This document shows positions 24,459 to 31,184 of a stretch of 38,879 nt of DNA, piece after piece (within the stretch, counting starts at the first letter, position 1; each line of letters opens with the position of its first letter). Made by a program: the position numbers and the translations under genes. The DNA comes from a virus. Below the pieces are notes generated by a model that saw only the letters and a program-made list of their open reading frames with translations, had not been told where the DNA came from and did not search any database. Location: positions 1 through 38,879 of the IMG/VR virus record IMGVR_UViG_3300043398_000133. One strand, written 5' to 3'.

Positions 24459-25778
24459 TCAGGCAACAAACTTGCGCTTGTAGGCAATGGGCTTTGCAAT
24501 GGTGGACGCAGCGCCAACAGCCTCGTAGACCACGCACATCAGGCCGAATGAATCAGCGCCGTGTGATGCCCAATCATGCTCAGGGCCAAGGCCGATCTCG
24601 CGGTTCTCGTCACGCTTCTCGTGGTACCAGCCCACAGCCTCAAGACCCGCCGAACATCCGGCCTCGTCCATGTAGATGCTGGGCCACGCTCTTTGTGCCG
24701 ACCTCACCCGCATCATGGCCGCGCCCTTGCCCTGGTTGGGCACCACCTCCACCGGGTAGCCTGCCGACTCAAACGCCTTGCGGTAGCTCACATCGAACAC
24801 CGCGTCTTGCTTGTCGCCGTCATGGGGCAGCCAGATCGTCGTGTTGCCCCCCAGGTATCCGCTCGACCTCAGCCACTCCATGTGCGCTGATGCAGGCTGG
24901 CCCACGGCTTCGTAATACTTGAGAACGCGCATTTCCCTGCCGATGAACTGGCACACCCAAATGGTGAACGCATCAGCCCGCTGACCGGTGCCGCCAATGT
25001 CACAGAAGGCCCGATAGCTGATGATGGGATCAGGCCCAACCCGGCCAATCCGTCCCTCTGCCCGCGCCTGGGTGATGCTCTTGGCGTAGTATGCACCCTC
25101 CACCGCCCCAACGTAGTCGCCCTCCCAGATGTGCTCGTACTGGTCAGGGCGCTCTGCCATGTCTCGCATGCGTTCGCGCTCCAACTTGGCCGGGAACTTT
25201 GGGTTGTCGCGCCAATTGAGCTCCACCATTTTGATAAGCGGGTCACTCGCAAACCTGAATCGCTTTTCCACCGGGGCCTTCTTGCGCTTCGGGTTCCACG
25301 TCACCCACAGCTCGGCGTTCCAGCCCTCGCCCTCCTCCCGCAGCGTTGGTATCAGCGTGTTCCATGCCTCGTCGGTCACTGGCTCGGCTTCGTCAACCCA
25401 GCAAATCAGGATTCGCCCCTTGGACTTCACTGAAGCAATGTTGCGATCCAGGCCGACGAACACGAACTCGATGCGCCCGTCTTTGGACTTCACGAAGTTG
25501 GTGCCGATCTCGTAATACTCGGTCAGCCAGGGGTCGTCCTGAATCGCCCGCTTGATCTCCTCCAACGAGGAATCACTCAGCGAGTTCATGAACTGCCGGC
25601 CGCACAGCAGAATGCCGCGCTGCCCAGCCTCGCCAAAGATGCGCCCCTGCGTGCAAAGCATGGTGGCGAAGGTGCGGGTCTTGCCGCTGCCCCTGCCGCC
25701 GTGTGCGCCCCTTACGTCTGCCCGGCCATCAAAGACTTTCAGCAGCTTTGCAGGGATTGCAATCTGCTTAGTCGTCAC
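24459..25778 (-). CDS. terL: Terminase large subunit
   Basis: A 439-aa packaging ATPase-nuclease. Walker A GGRGSGKT at residues 27-34, Walker B ILICWVDEAE at ~123-132, motif VTWNPKRK at ~159, and nuclease-start RAFCDIGGTGQ with Asp260. The later IWLPHDGDK and HDWASHGADSF complete the nuclease region. It resembles the PBSX/Terminase_3 group. The start is taken as the GTG at 25778, overlapping the small subunit; an in-frame TTG at 25799 is possible. Confidence 0.95.
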   Translation of the reverse strand: MTTKQIAIPAKLLKVFDGRADVRGAHGGRGSGKTRTFATMLCTQGRIFGEAGQRGILLCGRQFMNSLSDSSLEEIKRAIQDDPWLTEYYEIGTNFVKSKDGRIEFVFVGLDRNIASVKSKGRILICWVDEAEPVTDEAWNTLIPTLREEGEGWNAELWVTWNPKRKKAPVEKRFRFASDPLIKMVELNWRDNPKFPAKLERERMRDMAERPDQYEHIWEGDYVGAVEGAYYAKSITQARAEGRIGRVGPDPIISYRAFCDIGGTGQRADAFTIWVCQFIGREMRVLKYYEAVGQPASAHMEWLRSSGYLGGNTTIWLPHDGDKQDAVFDVSYRKAFESAGYPVEVVPNQGKGAAMMRVRSAQRAWPSIYMDEAGCSAGLEAVGWYHEKRDENREIGLGPEHDWASHGADSFGLMCVVYEAVGAASTIAKPIAYKRKFVA

Positions 25779-26082
25779 CGCGCATCGCCACCAGTTCAAT
25801 ACGGGTCACGGTCTGGATTGCCCCGCCATCCGGGCCAGTCACGGCCATGGGCAGCACCTTGCCCACCAGGCCGAGGAAAGCAGATGCAGTGCGTGGGTCT
25901 TGTGCGCGTTGTTGCAGGTACTCGACCCCGCCAGCGCCTTCCAGGGCTTGCAGGATCATGTCCTTGATTGCCATCGTGTTCTTGTTTGGAACGCCGGCCG
26001 GGCGACCCGGGCCTGGCCTGCCTTCCGCGGCCGCCTTGGCAACGCCAGACAGCTTTCCATTGGTTTTTTTTACCGTTGTCAT
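25768..26082 (-). CDS. terS: Terminase small subunit
   Basis: A 104-aa DNA-recognition subunit. It has a basic AT-hook-like GRPGPGRPAGVPNKNTMAIK, then MILQALEGAGGVEYLQQRA and FLGLVGKVLPMAVTG, the usual pattern of small terminase proteins in this kind of phage. It overlaps the large-subunit start by 11 nt. It would choose the packaging site; no cos or pac site was identified here. Confidence 0.85.
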   Translation of the reverse strand: MTTVKKTNGKLSGVAKAAAEGRPGPGRPAGVPNKNTMAIKDMILQALEGAGGVEYLQQRAQDPRTASAFLGLVGKVLPMAVTGPDGGAIQTVTRIELVAMRGDD

Positions 26083-26085
26083 TTG

Positions 26086-26412
26086 TCAGTCCTTTCGGGT
26101 GTTGACCAATGCTTGAGTGTCCACAGCGGTAGACACATCAAATATTGACCTCACCCCCATCAAACACGGAGCAACCTGCCCAAATCGCCCCGGCAATTGG
26201 TAGACACTCCTGCCTTGTGCATCCTGAATCCGAACGATTGCGCCGATGTACGCCAGATTCCGCAATGCCGAATCGACCTTGCCCCTTGATAGCTTGGTGT
26301 ATTCGACAATCTCATTTTTGCTGCGCTGATCGTTTTCCACTGCCATCAGACAAACGCGCATTGCACTTGCTGGCCGGGTGAACTTGACTAGGGTTACGCC
26401 TTTTTTAAGCAT
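26086..26412 (-). CDS. Putative winged-helix DNA-binding protein, 108 aa
   Basis: Residues ~12-75 read as a winged helix: MRVCLMAVENDQRSKNEIVE, YTKLSRGKVDSALRNLAYI, then a beta wing IVRIQDAQGRSVYQLPG. Its place just ahead of the terminase genes suggests a late-gene regulator, but no target is known. It ends 3 nt before the small terminase start. Confidence 0.65.
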   Translation of the reverse strand: MLKKGVTLVKFTRPASAMRVCLMAVENDQRSKNEIVEYTKLSRGKVDSALRNLAYIGAIVRIQDAQGRSVYQLPGRFGQVAPCLMGVRSIFDVSTAVDTQALVNTRKD

Positions 26413-26613
26413 TCATGCCTTTCTGTGTTTGCAACCGTCACACCCCTTGTCGGCTTGGCCGAGGGTGGTTTTGGTGTATTGGCATGTGGTTGCCATGCGG
26501 AAGGGAACAGCCACCATGCGCGGGGTGCGGCTCACTCCATCCATGTACCAGCCGTCTTGGACCGGTGTGATGGTTTTGAATGGGGCGCGGTTGTGGCAGC
26601 CGTTCAAAACCAT
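26413..26613 (-). CDS. Small Cys-containing phage protein, 66 aa
   Basis: MVLNGCHNRAPFKTITPVQD followed by MVAVPFRMATTCQYT and QADKGCDGCKHRK. The C-x2-C near the end plus earlier Cys suggest a small zinc site. The ATG overlaps the previous gene's end by 10 nt. From memory, similar proteins sit beside NinB in related phages. Function unknown. Confidence 0.65.
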   Translation of the reverse strand: MVLNGCHNRAPFKTITPVQDGWYMDGVSRTPRMVAVPFRMATTCQYTKTTLGQADKGCDGCKHRKA

Positions 26614-26819
26614 TTCTGGTCATCCGACTTTGCGTCGATCTCTTCAATCGCCCGCTGGCAGTACACGGCAGCGTCCAGCAATTCCTCCAGCTGGTGCTGG
26701 AGCCACTGGCGCAGGATCAGCGGGTTGTCGGCCACGGTCTGTCCATATTTCGCAATGCCCAATTTCTGGCGCTCGGCAATCATTGCGATCACCCGGGCCT
26801 CAGTTCCTGTTGCGCTCAT
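26604..26819 (-). CDS. Small MazG-like phage protein, 71 aa
   Basis: ERQKLGIAKYGQTVADNPLI then WLQHQLEELLDAAVYCQRAI form a two-helix pattern with acidic residues like the all-alpha NTP pyrophosphohydrolase (MazG-type) fold. At 71 aa it is shorter than an active MazG domain and the full metal-binding E-x2-E...E-x2-D set is not convincing, so enzymatic activity is uncertain. Confidence 0.6.
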   Translation of the reverse strand: MSATGTEARVIAMIAERQKLGIAKYGQTVADNPLILRQWLQHQLEELLDAAVYCQRAIEEIDAKSDDQKWF

Positions 26820-27241
26820 CGAATCTCCCCAGTTTCCATATCAACCCCCAACAGAACACCGCGCTCTGCTGCAAAGGCCTCAATCAGTGTTTGCAAGTCG
26901 CACATCTCAGCTTTGGTCATGCGGCTGGTGGACTGGCCCAAAACCACGATGCCCCCATCAATCCCAGGAACTGCCCGGGTTTTTTGCAGGGAAGCCGTAA
27001 AAATGTGCTTCCAGTCCTCTGGCGAAAGGGTTTGGCCGTACCACTCGACCTGCTTGGACACCTCGGTCAACATGGCCCAAAGGCGGCGGTTTTGTGGGTC
27101 GCTGCGCTTTTCAGGCTTGACCTCAAGCACCAGGCGATGACCGGCAATCAGCATGGGCTTGGCATACTCTGACCAAGCGCGCAAAAGTGCTTGGTGGCCT
27201 TGCTGGGCGTTCCAGAGTGGAAGGGTCAGGCGTTCAGCCAT
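26816..27241 (-). CDS. ninB: NinB recombination protein
   Basis: A 141-aa protein with RLVLEVKPEKRSDPQNRRLW, MLTEVSKQVEWYGQTLSPED, then STSRMTKAEMCDLQTLIEAF, the clear signature of lambda NinB (Orf), a recombination mediator that helps load recombinase onto SSB-coated DNA. The ATG at 27241 follows GGAG with good spacing. It neighbours NinG, as in lambdoid nin regions. Confidence 0.93.
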   Translation of the reverse strand: MAERLTLPLWNAQQGHQALLRAWSEYAKPMLIAGHRLVLEVKPEKRSDPQNRRLWAMLTEVSKQVEWYGQTLSPEDWKHIFTASLQKTRAVPGIDGGIVVLGQSTSRMTKAEMCDLQTLIEAFAAERGVLLGVDMETGEIR

Positions 27242-27803
27242 TGGCACGCTCCAACTCTCGGGCCATTGCCGTGTACTTGGCTTTGATGGCTTTCAGGTCA
27301 TCAATGGTGTAGTTGCGAGGTGTCTGGTCCGCCTCCAATGCCTCCAAAGCATCCATGCCGATGCGCTCACGCAATCCAAACCTGAAGCCAAGCACGTTCC
27401 CCGAATCAAATCGGTTGCACTGCTTGCGCTGCGCGTGGACATTGCGCTCATCAAATCGAAGATGCGGTGCACTTCCTCGACTGCGGTAATGGCCTGCATC
27501 CACAGCGCCGCCGGGTATGTTTTCCCCCATTGGCAGCCCACAGCAGATGCAAGGTTTGCCAGCATCCCGCAAGCGGATATACCTGTTGAAAGCGGCTTGG
27601 GCCTCCTTGATGTAGTCGCCCTTGGTTTTCAGCTTCTCCAGCTTGGCCTTGGTTTCCTTGCGCTCGGCGGTCTTTGCACTGATTGCGGCCTTGGCCTTCT
27701 TTATGGCCACAATGGAAAGCGCACAGGCGGTGGTGCACACGGACTGCATGGGCTTGGTGGGGGTGAACTCAGCGCGGCACACCTTGCACTTTTTGGGCCT
27801 CAT
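27234..27803 (-). CDS. ninG: NinG (Rap-like) recombination protein
   Basis: A 189-aa protein. An N-terminal zinc ribbon uses C6-x2-C9 and C23-x3-C27; a Lys/Ala-rich helix follows. Then come CICCGLPMGENIPGGAVDAGH and a region HLRFDERNVHAQRKQCNRF that belong to the NinG family. Lambda Rap/NinG is a Holliday-junction resolvase. This, with NinB and the RecT-exonuclease pair, completes a phage recombination set. Confidence 0.93.
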   Translation of the reverse strand: MRPKKCKVCRAEFTPTKPMQSVCTTACALSIVAIKKAKAAISAKTAERKETKAKLEKLKTKGDYIKEAQAAFNRYIRLRDAGKPCICCGLPMGENIPGGAVDAGHYRSRGSAPHLRFDERNVHAQRKQCNRFDSGNVLGFRFGLRERIGMDALEALEADQTPRNYTIDDLKAIKAKYTAMARELERANG

Positions 27804-27913
27804 GCCATGAGCCCCTCAAATGGGTGTGCCCGGCGCAACCCCGGCGTCTTGATGCCCCAGGTGCCGGCGGTCAAATACCGGCGGCGGGGTGGGAAATCGT
27901 CCAAGTCGTCCAC
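27800..27913 (-). CDS. Possible 37-aa protein before ninG
   Basis: A GTG start at 27913, one base after the previous stop, reads MDDLDDFPPRRRYLTAGTWG, then IKTPGLRRAHPFEGLMA, ending in an ATGA overlap with ninG. A longer frame (99 aa to 28099) exists, but its first half is the shadow of the preceding gene. Accepted only for its tight fit between genes. Confidence 0.4.
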   Translation of the reverse strand: MDDLDDFPPRRRYLTAGTWGIKTPGLRRAHPFEGLMA

Positions 27914-27914
27914 G

Positions 27915-28112
27915 TCACCGTGGTCCGGGCTTCGCACTGGCTTTGGCTGCGTCAATCCGCTTGCGGACTTCCGCGCGGAGCCCGGCGTAAAGCCCGCACT
28001 TGTCCTGCTCAAGCTCTGCGACCTGGTGGCGGCAGTAGTCCCACCATCCGGGTTCAAGGGCAAGTTCGGCGTAATGGGCTGCGGCACGTTCAAATTCATG
28101 TTGGCTGTCCAT
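27915..28112 (-). CDS. Small phage protein, 65 aa, near nin genes
   Basis: MDSQHEFERAAAHYAELAL, then WWDYCRHQVAELEQDKCGLY and GLRAEVRKRIDAAKA, a helical protein of a type I recall between replication and ninB/ninG genes. The ATG at 28112 overlaps the previous gene. The frame upstream of it is a shadow. Confidence 0.65.
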   Translation of the reverse strand: MDSQHEFERAAAHYAELALEPGWWDYCRHQVAELEQDKCGLYAGLRAEVRKRIDAAKASAKPGPR

Positions 28113-28293
28113 TGCGGCTTTCACTGGCGAGGACCAGGACCAAGCGGGCGCGCTCAAGGTCATGTGCGCTGACGGGCTTCTTTGTGGCTTTGGCGTCCAC
28201 CGTGCGGTGCGCCCAGCCAATCAGGTCGCGGCGGGCGTTGCCTTGCAGCTCAGCGCGGATGGCGGCTACCAGGGGTTCGGGCCACTTACGCAT
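28096..28293 (-). CDS. Small phage protein, 65 aa, downstream of P-like gene
   Basis: MRKWPEPLVAAIRAELQGNA, then RRDLIGWAHRTVDAKATKKP, a basic helical protein. The start overlaps the replication gene's stop by 8 nt. The longer frame upstream is a shadow of that gene. Function unknown. Confidence 0.65.
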   Translation of the reverse strand: MRKWPEPLVAAIRAELQGNARRDLIGWAHRTVDAKATKKPVSAHDLERARLVLVLASESRNGQPT

Positions 28294-28801
28294 GAGCCAA
28301 TGCCTCCTTGGCAAAGCGCACCACCGTTGGCGAACGCTTGTCGCCAGCGGCCACGCCAGCAAGGATTCGTCGCGCCCAGTCACGGCCATCTCCGACTGCA
28401 TCAAATGCGACCTGCGCCAGCGTTTGCTTTGGGGCGGGCAGGGCGGGTAAGCCTTGCTCTTCGGCAAAGGTTTTGCGAGGTGCCATGGACCGGCAAACCG
28501 CCTCAAACTGCGGCAGGTTTGGCGGGAACTCGGGGTAGAGCAGCGTGTAGCGCTTTGCTGCGGCTTCAACCACGTCGGGGGTGAACTCTTTGAGGCCGTG
28601 TGCCCACACCATCATCGCGGAGCGGATGCCCTTGTCTTTGCCGTCCGCGTCACGCTCGCCGCTGGAAAATTTCGCAATGAAGGGGTTGCCGTATGCGCCG
28701 TGCAGCAGCATGAACAGCTTGCGGATGTGGGCCTGGTCGGGCTGCTGGGGCTTGGCCTGAGCAGAGGCGACCGTGGTGGCGACATTGGAAAAATCAGACA
28801 T
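28286..28801 (-). CDS. Replication protein P-like (helicase-loader type)
   Basis: A 171-aa protein. HIRKLFMLLHGAYGNPFIAK, GIRSAMMVWAHGLKEFTPDV and LLYPEFPPNLPQFEAVCRSM are typical of the lambda P-like proteins of many proteobacterial phages, which recruit the host DnaB helicase to the origin. The ATG at 28801 follows GGAG. It sits directly downstream of the O-like initiator, as in lambda O-P. Confidence 0.8.
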   Translation of the reverse strand: MSDFSNVATTVASAQAKPQQPDQAHIRKLFMLLHGAYGNPFIAKFSSGERDADGKDKGIRSAMMVWAHGLKEFTPDVVEAAAKRYTLLYPEFPPNLPQFEAVCRSMAPRKTFAEEQGLPALPAPKQTLAQVAFDAVGDGRDWARRILAGVAAGDKRSPTVVRFAKEALAHA

Positions 28802-29558
28802 GGGTGGCTCCGTCAAAAATGGCGGCAGCACCGCCCTCGATCATTTGCTGCCGGGCGGTTTTGAAACCGTTGTGGTGGCCGTGCTGGCGGCGTTCGTTGT
28901 CGGTCAGCCAAGAGGCCTCCAGGCCTTGCGACCCCCTGGCGCACCAGATGCCCAAGAACCGGTCCAGCGGAAGCCCGGCCTTGGCCGATTCGCTGATGGC
29001 CGACTTCAGGACCGTTTCCGTCACGGGCGCTTTTTTGGCCTTGCGGAGTTGCAGCCAGTCGGCCCAGGTTTGTTCGGCCACTTCGGCAGGTTTTGCGACC
29101 TTGGGGGGGGTGGGTGCGCGCTTGCGCGTATCCCCCTCTTCTGGTTCTTGGTTAATGGTTATTGGTTCTTGGTTAGGTGGCGGTTCGTTTTGTTTTTGAG
29201 GCGTCGCGTTCACGGTTCGTGCACGATTCGTTGACGACTCCTTGCGCTTGGCCTCACGCTCTTGTGCAATTCGTGCGTTGGTCGTGGATTTTTCGTGGTA
29301 CTCCGCAATCTCTTCTTGGATGCGTTTTTGGACGTAGCGACCATCCTCAAGGGTGAAGAATTTGCGCAAAACGAACTCCACGGCCTCAACTTCGGCGGTG
29401 GAACTGGCCCAGGTCCAATCAATGGCCTCTTCAAGCGTGGGGAACTGTTCACGGTCGTAGCACGCATCTATCAAGAGCGTGTACGAACCGTGCTGAAGCA
29501 TGGACAAACGGCCAGCTTTTTTGGCGTAGTCGCCCAGGTTTCGTTTGTAGTAGTGCAT
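28794..29558 (-). CDS. Replication initiator with DUF1376 domain (O-like)
   Basis: A 254-aa protein. Residues 1-95 are DUF1376 (MHYYKRNLGDYAKKAGRLSM, then LIDACYDREQFPTLEEAI), common in phage origin-binding proteins. A low-complexity linker with NQEPITINQEP (~130-140) encodes two 13-bp DNA repeats. The C-terminal ~90 residues (TWADWLQLRKAKKAPVTETV, then WLTDNERRQHGHHNGF) resemble the helicase-contact part of such initiators. It probably binds the origin inside its own gene. Confidence 0.82.
   Translation of the reverse strand: MHYYKRNLGDYAKKAGRLSMLQHGSYTLLIDACYDREQFPTLEEAIDWTWASSTAEVEAVEFVLRKFFTLEDGRYVQKRIQEEIAEYHEKSTTNARIAQEREAKRKESSTNRARTVNATPQKQNEPPPNQEPITINQEPEEGDTRKRAPTPPKVAKPAEVAEQTWADWLQLRKAKKAPVTETVLKSAISESAKAGLPLDRFLGIWCARGSQGLEASWLTDNERRQHGHHNGFKTARQQMIEGGAAAIFDGATHV
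29142..29175. repeat. Candidate origin iterons in the O-like gene
   Basis: Two exact copies of tggttcttggtta (29142-29154 and 29163-29175), two helical turns apart (21 bp), in an AT-richer stretch of an otherwise GC-rich gene. Lambdoid phages carry their origin iterons inside gene O in the linker region; the placement here is the same. Only two full copies are seen, fewer than lambda's four. Confidence 0.5.
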
Positions 29559-29851
29559 TACGCAGCCCTCCAGCCAAGTGCCAGCGTCCCATTGCCCATC
29601 ACGCGCCTGTATGCCTCGCCTGAGCGAACAATCGCGCCGTCACGGGCGGCTTGGTTGAAGATTTGCCCCCAGTGCCGCAAGTCGGTGCTGGCGATGCCCT
29701 TCTTCATGGCTGCCAGGGTCACCTCTTCCGCGCTGAAGGACTTGGCGCCCATGCGCTTGGCGTAGGCCAGCAGAAAGCCCATGGCGTCCTTCTCAAAGCG
29801 GTCCACGGCCATGGCCGGGGTGCCGAATAGGTCGGGTTGTTTGCGTGTCAT
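29558..29851 (-). CDS. Small phage protein before replication genes, 97 aa
   Basis: MTRKQPDLFGTPAMAVDRFE, then FSAEEVTLAAMKKGIASTDL and RVMGNGTLALGWRAA. The central part looks like a winged helix (AEEVTLAAMKKG...DLRHWGQIFNQAARDGAIV). Similar proteins precede O-like genes in related phages. The role is unknown, possibly DNA-binding. Confidence 0.65.
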   Translation of the reverse strand: MTRKQPDLFGTPAMAVDRFEKDAMGFLLAYAKRMGAKSFSAEEVTLAAMKKGIASTDLRHWGQIFNQAARDGAIVRSGEAYRRVMGNGTLALGWRAA

Positions 29852-30102
29852 CAGCGGCCCCCGTGAAAAGGAGATGCGGGTAAACCACGGCTGACCGGGT
29901 ATTCCTCGCCATCGGCTGTGCGTGGCGCGAAGATGGACTCAAGCGCGCGGAAATGCTTTTCGCGCTCTTCAATCGCCCGGAGAACCAAATGCCTTACCCA
30001 GTCGCTGTTCCCGTCGCTGCCGTCAAGCAGTGCAAGACCGGTGATTCGGGCTGCCGTTTCGTCGGTCACCTTGATGGTGATGGCGTGGTCGAGCTTGCTC
30101 AT
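29851..30102 (-). CDS. Small phage protein, possibly ribbon-helix-helix, 83 aa
   Basis: MSKLDHAITIKVTDETAARI, then SDWVRHLVLRAIEEREKHFR: a beta strand followed by two helices, the ribbon-helix-helix (CopG/Arc) pattern. It is the second to third gene after cro and may be a CII-like or Arc-like early regulator. The start follows directly on the previous stop (TGAATG). Confidence 0.65.
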   Translation of the reverse strand: MSKLDHAITIKVTDETAARITGLALLDGSDGNSDWVRHLVLRAIEEREKHFRALESIFAPRTADGEEYPVSRGLPASPFHGGR

Positions 30103-30246
30103 TCAGAAAACCCCCGTAGGCCGCACCAGCCCATCAGCCCCAATGGGGGCGATTGCGCAGTGCGGGGTGGTGTCAGTCCCTGCGGTCCAGTAGGAGACTT
30201 GGCTGCAAGGCGTGGTGCGGCCTATGGGCCGGGGAAAGTGGTGCAT
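30103..30246 (-). CDS. Possible 47-aa protein after cro
   Basis: MHHFPRPIGRTTPCSQVSYW, then APIGADGLVRPTGVF. It exactly fills the gap between cro and the next gene, starting 3 nt after the cro stop and ending one base before the next ATG. Its DNA contains a perfect 12-bp inverted repeat (30117-30128 with 30213-30224), so the RNA structure rather than the peptide could be what is conserved. Confidence 0.5.
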   Translation of the reverse strand: MHHFPRPIGRTTPCSQVSYWTAGTDTTPHCAIAPIGADGLVRPTGVF

Positions 30247-30249
30247 GGC

Positions 30250-30432
30250 TCAAGCCACCTCTTTTGGGGGTTTGGATGTTTTGAACCACCGAGGGCGGAT
30301 TGCCTTCAGCTGCCAAATTCGAGCGTCGGGAATTTGCTCGCCCCACTGGGACACAGCCCCGGGCGTAATGCCGAGCAGCTTTGCCAGATTTGCAGAGCTG
30401 CCGGCGTGTTTGATTGCGTCTTGCGTCTTCAT
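30250..30432 (-). CDS. Cro-like repressor
   Basis: A 60-aa HTH protein: DAIKHAGSSANLAKLLGITP, GAVSQWGEQIPDARIWQLKA, the YdaS/Cro-type pattern. It is transcribed divergently from the CI-like gene across a 68-nt operator region. It should turn down cI and commit the phage to lytic growth. The ATG lies only about 7 nt after the predicted -10 box, so its mRNA may be almost leaderless. Confidence 0.88.
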   Translation of the reverse strand: MKTQDAIKHAGSSANLAKLLGITPGAVSQWGEQIPDARIWQLKAIRPRWFKTSKPPKEVA

Positions 30433-30438
30433 TCCTCA

Positions 30439-30467
30439 ACTTTAGCACACTAAATCAAGAGTGAAAA
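30439..30467 (-). promoter_or_regulatory. Promoter of cro and the leftward operon
   Basis: On the minus strand: -35 TTTTCA (30467-30462), 17-bp spacer, -10 TAAAGT (30444-30439). The operator TTTAGCACACTAAAT (30441-30455) covers the -10 box, so bound repressor would block it. The predicted start falls at about the cro ATG. Confidence 0.6.
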
Positions 30468-30494
30468 GCTCACTAAATAAATAGCTGGCTAAAT
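30441..30494. promoter_or_regulatory. Operator cluster O1-O2-O3 between cro and cI
   Basis: Three sites related to TTTAGNNNNCTAAA: O1 TTTAGCACACTAAAT (30441-30455), O2 AAAAGCTCACTAAAT (30464-30478) and O3 AATAGCTGGCTAAAT (30480-30494). O1 recurs exactly, inverted, at 32109-32123. Spacing of 23 and 16 bp places the dimers for cooperative binding, as in lambda OR. Confidence 0.75.
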
Positions 30495-30501
30495 ACACGC
30501 A
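30490..30501 (+). promoter_or_regulatory. cI promoter (PRM-like), leaderless
   Basis: -10 TAAATA at 30490-30495 puts the transcription start at about 30501-30502, the A of the cI ATG. No ribosome site precedes the ATG and no good -35 exists 17 bp upstream. This is the lambda PRM situation: leaderless mRNA and dependence on activation by bound repressor at O2. Confidence 0.5.
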
Positions 30502-31184
30502 TGACCACCATGGCAGAACGAATCAGTGAGGCGATTGACGCTTCTGGCAAGCAGAGCCATGAGATCGCTGTTGCATGCGGCGTGACACCGGCTTCTGTTA
30601 CCCATTGGAAAAACGGCTCCACAAAAAGCCTAAAAGCTGTGACTGCTCAAAAATTTAGCGAGGTCACTGGCTACAGAGAGAAATGGTTGACCTCTGGCGT
30701 GGGCCCGAAAAAAGAAGAGGTTGTTGATGAGCCGTCCAACGTCAAGCCACTGGTCAGCAAAGCCAAGGTTCCGGTTATTTCATGGATTCAAGCTGGGGAG
30801 CTTTCAGACGTGCTTGACACGATTTATCCGGGGGAGGTTGAGCGCTGGGTAGATGCCCAGACTGTCACGCCAACCAGAAATGCATTCGCCTTGGTGGTTT
30901 CTGGCGACTCTATGCAGAACAAACAGGGGCTGAGCAAACACAACTTCCCCCCTGGCACGGTCCTTATCGTTGACCCAGAGCGGGCATGTGGTGCAGGCGA
31001 CTTCGTGATTGCCAAAGACGTGGCTACCCAACAAGCCAGCTTCAAGCAACTGGTGATGGATGGTGGGCGGTGGTATCTCAAGCCCATCAACAGCCAGTAC
31101 CCCACCATTGAGATTGACGACCCCGACCTGCGCGTGATCGGGCGTGTTGTGGAAGCAACCTATCCACCCATCAAGCTGATATGA
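30501..31184 (+). CDS. CI-type repressor, HTH plus S24 peptidase
   Basis: A 227-aa protein. Residues 5-48 form the HTH (SHEIAVACGVTPASVTHWKN). The autocleavage site Ala98-Gly99 lies in SWIQAGEL. The S24 domain carries Ser137 (VVSGDSMQ) and a candidate Lys182 (SFKQLV). These are the parts needed for RecA-stimulated self-cleavage, so the phage should be SOS-inducible. It would bind the TTTAGNNNNCTAAA operators at 30.44 and 32.1 kb. The start at 30501 fits a leaderless transcript; an in-frame ATG at 30510 is possible. Confidence 0.95.
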   Translation: MTTMAERISEAIDASGKQSHEIAVACGVTPASVTHWKNGSTKSLKAVTAQKFSEVTGYREKWLTSGVGPKKEEVVDEPSNVKPLVSKAKVPVISWIQAGELSDVLDTIYPGEVERWVDAQTVTPTRNAFALVVSGDSMQNKQGLSKHNFPPGTVLIVDPERACGAGDFVIAKDVATQQASFKQLVMDGGRWYLKPINSQYPTIEIDDPDLRVIGRVVEATYPPIKLI

